A stretch of 54,498 nucleotides of DNA from Microcaldota archaeon (GTDB lineage Archaea > Micrarchaeota > Micrarchaeia > Anstonellales > Bilamarchaeaceae): positions 1 through 54,498 of the forward strand of contig JACRGB010000014.1 of NCBI GenBank assembly GCA_016212505.1, written 5' to 3'. Positions 6,721 to 14,301 of this stretch are shown in pieces (the first letter of the stretch is position 1; every line of letters begins with the position of its first letter). The position numbers were made by a program, and so were the translations under genes. Under the pieces are notes generated by a model. The model worked only from the letters and a program-made list of their open reading frames with translations, was not told the DNA's origin and made no database searches.

Positions 6721-8262
6721 TTAGTGCAATAACGATTGTGCCCCAAACTGTAAAGTAAGCATGTATCTAATATCGTCTGCGCTCATCGGATGAGCTGGTA
6801 TTACCATCAATCCCCCCACCTGTCCGCTAAACCCTTTATGACCTAAGTATGCACGGGGGCCAACCATAAAACCACTATAACTTGTATTCTTGGCTTCAAC
6901 TCCAACATCAAGTCCAATTGCAAGAGGATCAATAATTTTGAAAAGAGGTACAGCTGCTAATATTTGCCATAAGGCTAAATCCGGATCGAGTCTACTTACT
7001 ACCGGTCCTCCTATTTCCAAAGCCTTAAGCGTATGAAGCCAATATACTGTTGCGCTTAAGGAAGGTTTTTGATTTTTTACCCATCCCCAGGGCAAAGTGC
7101 CCTGAACAAAGAAAACTCCAGGACCAAGCGGATCAGTGCTAAGTTCTGCAGATACTCTCAAATAATACCAATAATCATATTGAAAGCGGCCACCTAGAAT
7201 TTCTGAAGTGCGACTATTGGTATCTTGGCCTTCTGAAGAACCCTGTATTCTCTGGCCTCCTATTGTAAAAGCAAGCAATATTCCATGTCCGCTATTTCCA
7301 TAAGTGGCACCCAGAATTACATCCCCAGAATGTATTCTTACTGCGCTTTCTGGTTTTAGAGTTAGTCTTGTGCCACCTGATCGGTATCTTAATCCGGTAT
7401 AGGTACCAAATCCTTTCCCTAAATATGTCCTAACATAAGCGGCTATTCCATCAAGATCTCCTTTATTATCATTAAGCTCTGCAAATGTTAATCTCATTGC
7501 TTCTAAGCCTACTGCAAGATTAATTCTATCTTCTGGCTTTGGCACTTCTTTTACAACTGGTGTTGGAGCTTCTTCCACCACTGGTTCAGTTCTTTGTACT
7601 GGAGCAGTGGCTGCCTCGGGCGCTTCTGCTTGTGGTGGTTGTGCAAACGATGTATATTCTAGAACAGTGACAAGACCAAAAGGAGAAATTACACTAACCG
7701 AATGTTCTCCCTCTGGTATCGGAATCATAATACTGACTCCCCCCGCTATTTTTTTACCTTCTAAGAATTTTTTACCAAGCTCGCTCTCAGCTTGAAGCTT
7801 TGATGCAGTTCTCATATTTCCTTTTTCAACTATTATCTCATTATCTACCTTATATGTAATATCAAGATCATTCGTATCATTTAGTGGCGCTGCTTGATCA
7901 ACAACTGCAAAAAATTCGAGCTGTATTTTTGCAGGTCCTTTGACTTTTATTTTTGTCGGTTTACCGGACGGTAGTTCGGACGGATATACTGTGTATATAT
8001 CTGGCTTCACACCTACACTTAGATCAACAATTTGAAATGGTTCTATCCTCTCGACTTTAATTTCTGCAAGAGCTTTTTCAGATCTATCTGCCCTTGCAAC
8101 TGATGATGTCGCAAGCGGAACCAGCAATGCAAGTCCGGTAAATAATGGTGCCAAGTTTCTTACTAACCAGCTTTTTCGTGTTCTTGGCCTTGTTAGCGCT
8201 CGGCTATCTGCGTCTGATTTTCGAGTTAAAACTAGTTGCCCTGATCCTCCTTTTCTTCCCAT
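6721..8262 (-). CDS. Exported beta-rich surface protein, possible barrel
   Basis: A 513-residue protein of unrecognised family. A 33-residue basic leader precedes a hydrophobic stretch (about 36-57, ending ATSSVARA), a signal peptide with an unusually long N-region. Residues 60-210 look like one or two beta-sandwich domains; a Pro/Glu/Thr-rich linker (about 213-245) follows. The rest (about 250-513) consists of alternating short strands with Gly and aromatic residues, such as GLRYRSGGTRLTL and FQYDYWYYLRVSAEL, the pattern of transmembrane beta-barrels. No sorting tail is visible, and the C-terminus LTLQFGAQSLLH lacks a terminal Phe. The start is leaderless: TTTTTAAAAG lies about 27 nt upstream. 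Convergent with the carbonic-anhydrase-like gene. Confidence 0.45.
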   Translation of the reverse strand: MGRKGGSGQLVLTRKSDADSRALTRPRTRKSWLVRNLAPLFTGLALLVPLATSSVARADRSEKALAEIKVERIEPFQIVDLSVGVKPDIYTVYPSELPSGKPTKIKVKGPAKIQLEFFAVVDQAAPLNDTNDLDITYKVDNEIIVEKGNMRTASKLQAESELGKKFLEGKKIAGGVSIMIPIPEGEHSVSVISPFGLVTVLEYTSFAQPPQAEAPEAATAPVQRTEPVVEEAPTPVVKEVPKPEDRINLAVGLEAMRLTFAELNDNKGDLDGIAAYVRTYLGKGFGTYTGLRYRSGGTRLTLKPESAVRIHSGDVILGATYGNSGHGILLAFTIGGQRIQGSSEGQDTNSRTSEILGGRFQYDYWYYLRVSAELSTDPLGPGVFFVQGTLPWGWVKNQKPSLSATVYWLHTLKALEIGGPVVSRLDPDLALWQILAAVPLFKIIDPLAIGLDVGVEAKNTSYSGFMVGPRAYLGHKGFSGQVGGLMVIPAHPMSADDIRYMLTLQFGAQSLLH

Positions 8263-8392
8263 GAAACTAGATAATGTGACAATACTTTTAAAAACCCAGT
8301 CTCAGACATCTTCTTACACTCGATTCCTTCCTATGATTTGTAATCTGCGAAAAAAACAACCTGAGAAAAAATATAATTGAAAAAGAACAATT

Positions 8393-9595
8393 TTACTTTT
8401 TTTTCGTAATCCTCCTCACTACGTTCATCACAATTACTAGACCCAAAATCACCCAGACATACCAAAGGTCCAGAACCCTATCCATAATTGTCTTTTGCCG
8501 CACAAGAAGCGAAAAGTCTGCAGAATCGCTCATCTTTTTGCCCTGTGGATCCTCAAAATCAACTAGCACGCTTAGGAGTTGGGTTCCTGCAGATGCTTCC
8601 TTATCTACATGTATTGTGTAGGTCACGTTCTGTTCTTCGCCCGGAGCGAGCGAATCGACATAACGGACGGTACCATCGGTACTAAATGGAAATATTGGTT
8701 TTATCTGCACTTTTAATTTTCTTGCTTCCTGGTATCCGATATTTTTTATTGTGATATTTACGTTCTCGTTTTGCTCAGCCAGCAGCGCTTCAGTTCTTGC
8801 AGCATGTGCGCTAAATTCCGCTTTTGGTTTTATTGGCAGATCAAAAGTAAATTCTGAAGTCCCGTTCTTATTATCTTCTCCAATGTAGTTGAGCTTTGCT
8901 GAAAGCTTATACGTTCCAGGAGCCAAATCCTTATTCGGCTGGATGTTGAATGTTGCAGCTGCACTTCCATGTGCATTTATCTGCCCGATCTCCTGGTTTT
9001 TGCCTGACCATTTTACTTCTATTCCAGGTGAGGCTTCAATAGCAACACGCGCAGATTTTACCATGCTGCTGCCGTTATTCTGGAAAGTTATTGTTATTGC
9101 ACCATTATCCCCAGGATAAATGTCAATTGGGTTCGAACTAGTTACTGATGCAGTAAATGAAGGCGCCCCCCCAACCCTAATGTTGAGCGTATTCGCCTCG
9201 TTAAATACCGAATACCGTTTTTCATAAGTAGTCACCAGCGAAACCTGGTATGTTCCGCTTTGCGCGAGCGGGTCGATCGGTATCAAAAATGAAAATGTTC
9301 CTGTTGAATCAGGATCTCCATAACAGAGGCTATCTACATATTGCGTATCTGGGCCCTGAACCGATAAAGGATAAGTTGTCGAAATCTGTACCGAAACCCT
9401 TCCGGCACAATTATCCCATTCCAAACTTTTCAAATGTATGGTGACATTCAATACGTCCCCGGCTTCTGCCGGAACTTTACTCACAGAATAACTCTGGAGC
9501 TGAATCTTCGGATTTACCGAAGCAAAGCTTATCCCGCTTAGTGCGACCATAACCGCAAATACCAAAACCAACAAAACCATTCCAAAATTTTTCAT
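8393..9595 (-). CDS. Membrane-anchored CARDB/NEW3-like protein of the exporter operon
   Basis: Signal peptide (MKNFGMVLLVLVFAVMVAL), about three Ig-like beta domains of the CARDB/NEW3 type (repeated patterns such as DVLNVTIHLKSLEWDNC, GDNGAITITFQNNGSS, ENVNITIKNIGYQEA), and a single C-terminal membrane helix followed by RRITKKK. This matches archaeal COG1361 proteins, often encoded beside ABC-2 exporters. I choose the ATG at 9595, preceded by GGTGTGATG, instead of the track start 17 codons upstream, because the signal peptide then begins correctly. Several N-glycosylation sequons (NVT, NGS, NVT) fit an exposed domain. It is downstream of the permease with about 100 nt between. Confidence 0.65.
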   Translation of the reverse strand: MKNFGMVLLVLVFAVMVALSGISFASVNPKIQLQSYSVSKVPAEAGDVLNVTIHLKSLEWDNCAGRVSVQISTTYPLSVQGPDTQYVDSLCYGDPDSTGTFSFLIPIDPLAQSGTYQVSLVTTYEKRYSVFNEANTLNIRVGGAPSFTASVTSSNPIDIYPGDNGAITITFQNNGSSMVKSARVAIEASPGIEVKWSGKNQEIGQINAHGSAAATFNIQPNKDLAPGTYKLSAKLNYIGEDNKNGTSEFTFDLPIKPKAEFSAHAARTEALLAEQNENVNITIKNIGYQEARKLKVQIKPIFPFSTDGTVRYVDSLAPGEEQNVTYTIHVDKEASAGTQLLSVLVDFEDPQGKKMSDSADFSLLVRQKTIMDRVLDLWYVWVILGLVIVMNVVRRITKKK

Positions 9596-9702
9596 AGTCA
9601 TCACACCATCAACATTAATCTTCAATATTTTCATTATTTTTCCCATTAATTTTCAAATCAACATCCTCATTGGTTTTCACATCAATATCAGTATAACTTT
9701 TT

Positions 9703-11367
9703 TCATGAAATTTCCCTCTTAAAAAGTATTACGCTCAGCGCTATCATCGCTATGCTAAAGCCTGCAAGGAACGCAATATCCGGAAGTACTGCAGTGAGCG
9801 GGAATCCCTTTATCATAATCCCGCGCAACGCGTCCGCTGCATAAGTTGTAGGCAAAATTGAAGCAAATTTCTGGAGAAAATCCGGCAAGGTCTGAATTGG
9901 GGAAAATACCCCGGAAAGGAATATTATAGGGAAATTTATCATCATAGCAATTGCCATGTATTGTTCCTGGCTTTTTGCAATAACTGAAATAATCATTCCC
10001 ACTCCGGTTGAGCCTAATGCATACAAGCTGATTATTGCAATAATTTCTAACATTCCTCCGGTTACGGTTACTCCGAAAAATGTTATTGCTGCAACCACAA
10101 CCAGGCTCGATCTTATGATTTCAAGAGAAAGATAAAATAAAAGTGTTCCAACTATTATCGTAACATTTGAGGTTGGAGTCAAAAACATTCTTGTTAGCGA
10201 ACCATCCTGGCGCTCGCCAGCTATTGCCCTTCCCAAACCCATGGCAGCTCCCTGGAAAATAATTAATGCCAAAATGCTTGGCAAAAGAAAATCCAGACCA
10301 GTTCTTCCGCTTCCATACGGCTCGATTACGTTCATTTCTATAGGATTTGTCATTGCCTGTCCGGTCTGCTTGTTTATGTCCGCGATCCCGCTCTGCGCTC
10401 TGGTAATCAGGCCTGAGGCTTCGCTTGCATATGCTTGTTTTGTCTGGCTATTTGCAGCGATAATCATTCCATTTGAATAAATTTTTTGCGTATATACTGC
10501 CAATTTAGCAGTGCTTCCACCAAGGCCCTCATAAATCTGGATCTGCTGGATTATTTGTGCCTGTGAATCGCTTGTTGCCAATAGGCCGTATGCTGCAGCA
10601 AGTTCATTTCCAGTCTCCGGATTAATTCCTGCAACTTCATTCGGGACCACGATGAGTCCGAGCTTATTTCTTAAGGATAGGGTCAATTCTGAAACCTGAT
10701 CGCCTGTTTTTTTAGAAAGGCTTTTCGCTTCCCTTAAGTTCGAATCCATTGACCGCTTGCTTGCTTCATCATTGCTCTGCTCGATTTTTTCGACTATTAA
10801 ATTTGCGCTTTGTAACTGCTGCTGCACTTGCATTGCGCTCCTGGGAATGCTGGCTAATCTTTGTGCGGTTAACGTTTGCGATATTCTCTGTATTGCTCCC
10901 AATGTTGATGCTTTGGTTATCTGTGCAACACTTGGATCGGATTCATCTACAATTACTGAAAGCTGCGCAGTTTTACCATCATTAATGTCTTTCTCAAACC
11001 CCGGCGGGATAATGAACAATATCTTGATCTGGCCGCTGTCAATTAATTTTCTTCCTTCCTCCTGGCTCCCAACTTTATGCGCTATTGAAAAGAGCTGGTT
11101 CGCATAAAGTTCCTTTTCCACCTGCATTGATAACTGACTATTATCATAGTCGACAATAGCACCAGGAATATTTTTTGGAACTGCCCCTGAAGTATAGCCA
11201 AAAATAACTATCATAAGTACCGGGAACATAATTAATGGAACTAACCTGGTCTTATCGCGGTTCATTTCGATCCAGTTTTTTATTATTATGACCCAAATCT
11301 TATCAAGATCAAGGAACTTTTCAACAGAACCGTTTCGATTATTTGGTTTATTAGTAGTTGCCATCAC
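9703..11367 (-). CDS. ABC-2 type transporter permease
   Basis: A 554-residue permease of the YhgE/DrrB-like ABC-2 class: one membrane helix near the N-terminus (about 43-63, LIMFPVLMIVIFGYTSGAV), a large extracytoplasmic region (about 65-360) rich in Gln/Ser helices, then five membrane helices (about 365-550) with the TLPDFLQKFASILPTTYAADALRG stretch characteristic of the family. It pairs with the ATPase directly upstream; the ATPase stop and the GTG of this gene share one base (TAGTGATGG), so translation is coupled, with ATG one codon later also possible. Substrate is unknown; drug, lipid or polymer export are family options. Confidence 0.85.
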   Translation of the reverse strand: MMATTNKPNNRNGSVEKFLDLDKIWVIIIKNWIEMNRDKTRLVPLIMFPVLMIVIFGYTSGAVPKNIPGAIVDYDNSQLSMQVEKELYANQLFSIAHKVGSQEEGRKLIDSGQIKILFIIPPGFEKDINDGKTAQLSVIVDESDPSVAQITKASTLGAIQRISQTLTAQRLASIPRSAMQVQQQLQSANLIVEKIEQSNDEASKRSMDSNLREAKSLSKKTGDQVSELTLSLRNKLGLIVVPNEVAGINPETGNELAAAYGLLATSDSQAQIIQQIQIYEGLGGSTAKLAVYTQKIYSNGMIIAANSQTKQAYASEASGLITRAQSGIADINKQTGQAMTNPIEMNVIEPYGSGRTGLDFLLPSILALIIFQGAAMGLGRAIAGERQDGSLTRMFLTPTSNVTIIVGTLLFYLSLEIIRSSLVVVAAITFFGVTVTGGMLEIIAIISLYALGSTGVGMIISVIAKSQEQYMAIAMMINFPIIFLSGVFSPIQTLPDFLQKFASILPTTYAADALRGIMIKGFPLTAVLPDIAFLAGFSIAMIALSVILFKREIS

Positions 11368-12335
11368 TAATCCCTCAGGTCCTTTTTGGTCAGGTTAAGG
11401 AAAACCTCTTCGAGTGATGGTTCACTTATCTTAAATTCCAATATACTTGCTTTTTTATTTTCCAAAAATTTGGTTATTTTACTTACTATTTGCCCATCAT
11501 TTGCATTTATGTGAAGCTCAATTCTTCCCTCTACAACTGAAATGTCCCTTGCATCAGCAAGTTTTTTTAGTTCTTCAAGGAGTTTTTTATCGTATCTCCC
11601 TTCCCCAAATCCATCTAATTCAAGTTCAACCACTCTTCCCTTTCCATATTTTTTCTTAAGTTCATCCGAAGTTCCCTGGGCAATTACGTTTCCATGGTCC
11701 ATGATCACAATTCTATGGCATATCTTGTCCGCTTCTTCCATATCATGAGTGGTATAAACTATCGTCATCCCATGTTCCTGGTTTAGTTTTTTTGTGAGTT
11801 CCCTTATTGCGATCCTGCTTTGCGGATCCAATCCCGTAGTAGGTTCGTCCATGAAAAGTATTTCAGGCTCATGCAATAATCCAACCGCTACTGAAAGCCG
11901 CTGCTTCATTCCGCCTGAAAACCCGCCGCTTATTACGTCTTTTTTATCGTATAAATTTACTACCTTAAGCAGCTCTTCTGCCCTTTTTGTTATCTCTTCT
12001 TTTTTCATTCCATACAAAGTTCCAATATACCAGAAATTTTCCATTGCAGTAAGTGCCTTGAACAATGCAAATTCCTGCGGTATGACTGCGACTTTGCTCC
12101 TTACTAGTGCCCCCTCCCCGGCAAGATCATAATTTGCTATTTTTGCAGTGCCTGATGTCGGAGTTACAAGTGTAGTTAGCATCCCTATAGAGGTTGTTTT
12201 TCCAGCCCCATTGGGCCCTAAGAATCCGAAGATCTCGCCTTTTTTTACTTTGATATCCAGTGATTCCACTGCAGTGAATGCGCCGAATTTCTTTTGCAGG
12301 CCAGTACAGACTATTGCATAATCGTTTTCAGCCAT
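11367..12335 (-). CDS. ABC transporter ATP-binding protein
   Basis: A 322-residue ABC ATPase with Walker A GPNGAGKTT (residues 40-48), signature SGGMKQRLS, Walker B ILFMDEPTTGLDP and the switch His in TTHDMEE. The C-terminal extension of about 90 residues is usual for DrrA/NatA-type exporters. It energises the permease encoded immediately downstream. The gene begins the operon; AGGAGATCATTAAATG supplies a good ribosome site. A PadR-family gene is divergent, and such regulators commonly repress neighbouring exporter operons. Confidence 0.92.
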   Translation of the reverse strand: MAENDYAIVCTGLQKKFGAFTAVESLDIKVKKGEIFGFLGPNGAGKTTSIGMLTTLVTPTSGTAKIANYDLAGEGALVRSKVAVIPQEFALFKALTAMENFWYIGTLYGMKKEEITKRAEELLKVVNLYDKKDVISGGFSGGMKQRLSVAVGLLHEPEILFMDEPTTGLDPQSRIAIRELTKKLNQEHGMTIVYTTHDMEEADKICHRIVIMDHGNVIAQGTSDELKKKYGKGRVVELELDGFGEGRYDKKLLEELKKLADARDISVVEGRIELHINANDGQIVSKITKFLENKKASILEFKISEPSLEEVFLNLTKKDLRD

Positions 12336-12417
12336 TTAATGATCTCCTACTCTATATCTTGTAATATTCTATTTATTGGAATATGTTTAAATAATGTATT
12401 GTTCAATGTCTGTTCAT
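12336..12417. promoter_or_regulatory. Divergent promoter between ABC operon and padR
   Basis: Reading left, AATAAATAGAATATT gives a TATA element followed by GGAGATC before the ATPase start. Reading right, GTTTAAATAATG (about 12383-12394) lies about 31 nt before the ATG at 12418. I see no clear ATGT-8nt-ACAT PadR operator, so the binding site is not assigned. Confidence 0.45.
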
Positions 12418-12768
12418 ATGACTGCAGCAGTTGATCCAAAAAATTCGGAAAAAAAACTCCCGAATTCAAAAAGAAGGTTCATGTTCCTTTTCCTTATCTG
12501 GTATTTTGACCATCATCCGGGCCATGGTTACTCACTTATTGAGGAACTCAACAGCTTTTCTGTAAGCCCCTGTAAGTCTTCAACCATCTATTCCGTTCTT
12601 GATAAACTGGAAAAGCTAGGCTATGTAAAGTCAAAACCGCAAATGATTGGAAAGCGCCTCAGGAAAATTTATTCTGCAACTGAAAAAGGCAGAGGCGTTC
12701 TTGAATCGGTGAAGAAAAATAAGATCAAAGGGAAGCTTCGGGAATTCATGAGCTTTTTGCTTTCCTAA
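12418..12768 (+). CDS. PadR-family transcriptional regulator
   Basis: A winged-helix protein: FLFLIWYFDHHPGHGYSLIEEL, then SPCKSSTIYSVLDKLEKLGYVKSK, and a wing KRLRKIYSATEKGRGVLE, all diagnostic of PadR. The C-terminal dimerisation helix is short, giving about 116 residues. The track start (12394) would put the coding start on top of the TATA box; the ATG at 12418 fits a leaderless transcript better. It is divergent from the ABC-2 operon and probably controls it in response to the exported compound or a related ligand. Effector is unknown. Confidence 0.8.
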   Translation: MTAAVDPKNSEKKLPNSKRRFMFLFLIWYFDHHPGHGYSLIEELNSFSVSPCKSSTIYSVLDKLEKLGYVKSKPQMIGKRLRKIYSATEKGRGVLESVKKNKIKGKLREFMSFLLS

Positions 12769-12777
12769 GTGAAATAA

Positions 12778-13041
12778 GTCTTGTTTAAACTCGGTAAATT
12801 ATGGAAACTTTCAAATTTTCCTATTAATTCCAGATAATATGCCGCTGAATTTCCACAGTCGACTTTTGCTACTATTACTCTAGGAAAGTATGATTTAGCA
12901 CTAGAATTTGTTGTCAAGAATACTAAAGAGTTACGTGAGTTATTAAATAACATAAAACAAAATTTTTCAGAGTACCTAGTTAACTATGACGTTTTCATAA
13001 TGGAAGAACATAGCATAAACTGGTTTCCCTATGAACTTTAG
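12778..13041 (+). pseudogene. Relic of an Lrp/AsnC-like regulator, C-terminal part
   Basis: One reading frame from after TAA 12775 to TAG 13039-13041 encodes a plausible C-terminal sensor region but has no start codon and an in-frame TAA at 12835-12837. The readable part includes ITLGKYDLALEFVVKNTKE and ends MEEHSINWFPYEL. Lrp-like regulators from DPANN archaea commonly have a GKYDL strand and an ending like YKEHKINYLP (recalled pattern, not searched). The DNA-binding half is absent; the gene just upstream is PadR, which differs. I read this as a decayed, truncated gene. Confidence 0.5.
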
Positions 13042-13093
13042 ACCTTCATCTAGACTTAAAAACATAACTTGCTAAAATCTAATTATGGGATTG

Positions 13094-13118
13094 ACCGCAA
13101 AAAAGCGGTGATTTTTTT
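13094..13118 (+). promoter_or_regulatory. Hairpin that covers the ribosome binding site of the DUF5678 gene
   Basis: ACCGC-AAAAAA-GCGGT (13094-13109) is followed by GATTTTTTT and then the ATG at 13119. The right arm contains GGTGAT, the ribosome site of the gene, so folding would hide it. A GC stem followed by seven T also resembles an intrinsic terminator. Either way it is placed to control the downstream DUF5678-retropepsin pair. Confidence 0.55.
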
Positions 13119-13331
13119 ATGGGAAGCAAGGAATTTGAATTTTATTTAAAGGCTGATCTGCACAAGTACGAAGGAAAATATATTGCCATTGTTGATGATA
13201 AAATAGCTGCCAGTGGAGATAATGCAAAAGAAGTGCTTGAAGAAGCTGAAAGAAAAACTGGTAAAAAACCATTTCTGGCCAAAGTCCCAACAGAAGATAC
13301 GTTTGTTTTTATGGCGATAAAATGGAAATAG
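13119..13331 (+). CDS. DUF5678-like small protein
   Basis: A 70-residue protein matching the DUF5678 pattern: YEGKYIAIVDDKIAASGDNAKEVLEEA, then KTGKKPFLAKVP. The fold is probably a small alpha/beta unit. Such genes recur in archaea and some bacteria beside retropepsin-like aspartic proteases, in an arrangement that resembles two-gene toxin-antitoxin units, though no such activity is established. The stop overlaps the start of the next gene by 10 nt. GGTGAT six nt before the ATG sits in a hairpin. Confidence 0.7.
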   Translation: MGSKEFEFYLKADLHKYEGKYIAIVDDKIAASGDNAKEVLEEAERKTGKKPFLAKVPTEDTFVFMAIKWK

Positions 13332-13717
13332 AGTTCAAATTTCGGGAAGGGCATTCAAGAATTTTTGGAAAAACGCTAAGACCAGTTGCAGATGTAACTT
13401 TACGTAATGGTGATAGGGATGTAGTGCAGGGAATGATTGTTGATTCTGGTGCAGATGTAACATTAATTCCAAAATCCGTTGGGGACTATATTGGTTTTAA
13501 GATAAATAACGAAAAAATAGTGGAGGTTAAGGGAATAGGGGACCGAGGTATTCCTGTTGTTCTTAAAAAAGCCTTCATAAGAATAGGTGAGAAGGAGATA
13601 GATGCCATAGTTGCATGGAGTTTGATCGAAGAAGTCCCATTGCTTCTTGGTCGCAAGGATGTTTTTGATAAATTTCAAATTATTTTCAAAGATAACACTT
13701 CAATATTTAGATATTAA
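13322..13717 (+). CDS. Retropepsin-like (clan AA) aspartic protease
   Basis: A 131-residue single-domain protein with the catalytic motif IVDSGADVTLIPK (Asp about residue 42) and a following hydrophobic-Gly strand (VPLLLGRKDVFDKF), matching clan AA proteases that act as homodimers. It has no signal peptide, so a cytoplasmic target is expected. It overlaps the DUF5678 gene by 10 nt, meaning translation of the two is coupled. The target protein is unknown; an obvious but untested candidate is the partner itself. Confidence 0.75.
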   Translation: MEIEFKFREGHSRIFGKTLRPVADVTLRNGDRDVVQGMIVDSGADVTLIPKSVGDYIGFKINNEKIVEVKGIGDRGIPVVLKKAFIRIGEKEIDAIVAWSLIEEVPLLLGRKDVFDKFQIIFKDNTSIFRY

Positions 13718-13781
13718 ATCCGAATAATTATTCTAATCATCTAGGCAGCAGCTTTATTTACCTGCTCTTTTTTATCATATA

Positions 13782-14264
13782 ATGGAAACCGTACTTGAAA
13801 AAAGATTCGCTGGCAATGCCGCTCGAAAATGGTTTTCCGTCCGCAATCCCATTAGAATTGTTTTCAATTCTTTTTTTGTCACTGTGCTAAAGTACGCCCC
13901 TCCAATAGAGCTCAAAAACATCCTTTATCGCGTTCTGCTTGGCGTCAAGATTGGAAAGGATGTGGCAATTGCGCCTGATGTTATTTTTGATCCGCTTTTT
14001 CCTGAACTTATTGAAATTGGTGATGGTTCTCTCATCGGTTGGGGTGCAAGAATATTTACCCATGAATTTTGGCCTGACCGGGTGAAAGTCAAGCGTGTGA
14101 AGCTGGGAAAAAAAGTTTTCATCGGAGGTTTTTCAGTAATACGACCAGGAGTAAGCCTAAGCGACAATGTGTTTATAGCATCGAATTCCTTTGTCAATAA
14201 ACCGATTGATAAGGCCGGAGTTTATGGTGGAGTGCCGGCAAAACACATAAGGAAAGAACTCTGA
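13782..14264 (+). CDS. Left-handed beta-helix acyltransferase (hexapeptide family)
   Basis: A 160-residue acyl- or acetyltransferase. After an N-terminal helical segment (1-50) come hexapeptide-type repeats: VKIGKDVAIAPDVIFD, IEIGDGSLIGWGARIFTHEF, VKLGKKVFIGGFSVIRPGVSLSDNVFIASNSFV, ending GVYGGVPAKHI, a common ending of maltose-acetyltransferase-like enzymes. His in THEF fits the catalytic position. Substrate (sugar or lipid-linked sugar) is unknown. Monocistronic with a TATA-like CTTTATTTAC about 30 nt upstream. Confidence 0.8.
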   Translation: METVLEKRFAGNAARKWFSVRNPIRIVFNSFFVTVLKYAPPIELKNILYRVLLGVKIGKDVAIAPDVIFDPLFPELIEIGDGSLIGWGARIFTHEFWPDRVKVKRVKLGKKVFIGGFSVIRPGVSLSDNVFIASNSFVNKPIDKAGVYGGVPAKHIRKEL

Positions 14265-14301
14265 ACTTAACCAAGCTTGATCGCTAGTACAATTCACTAG
14301 T

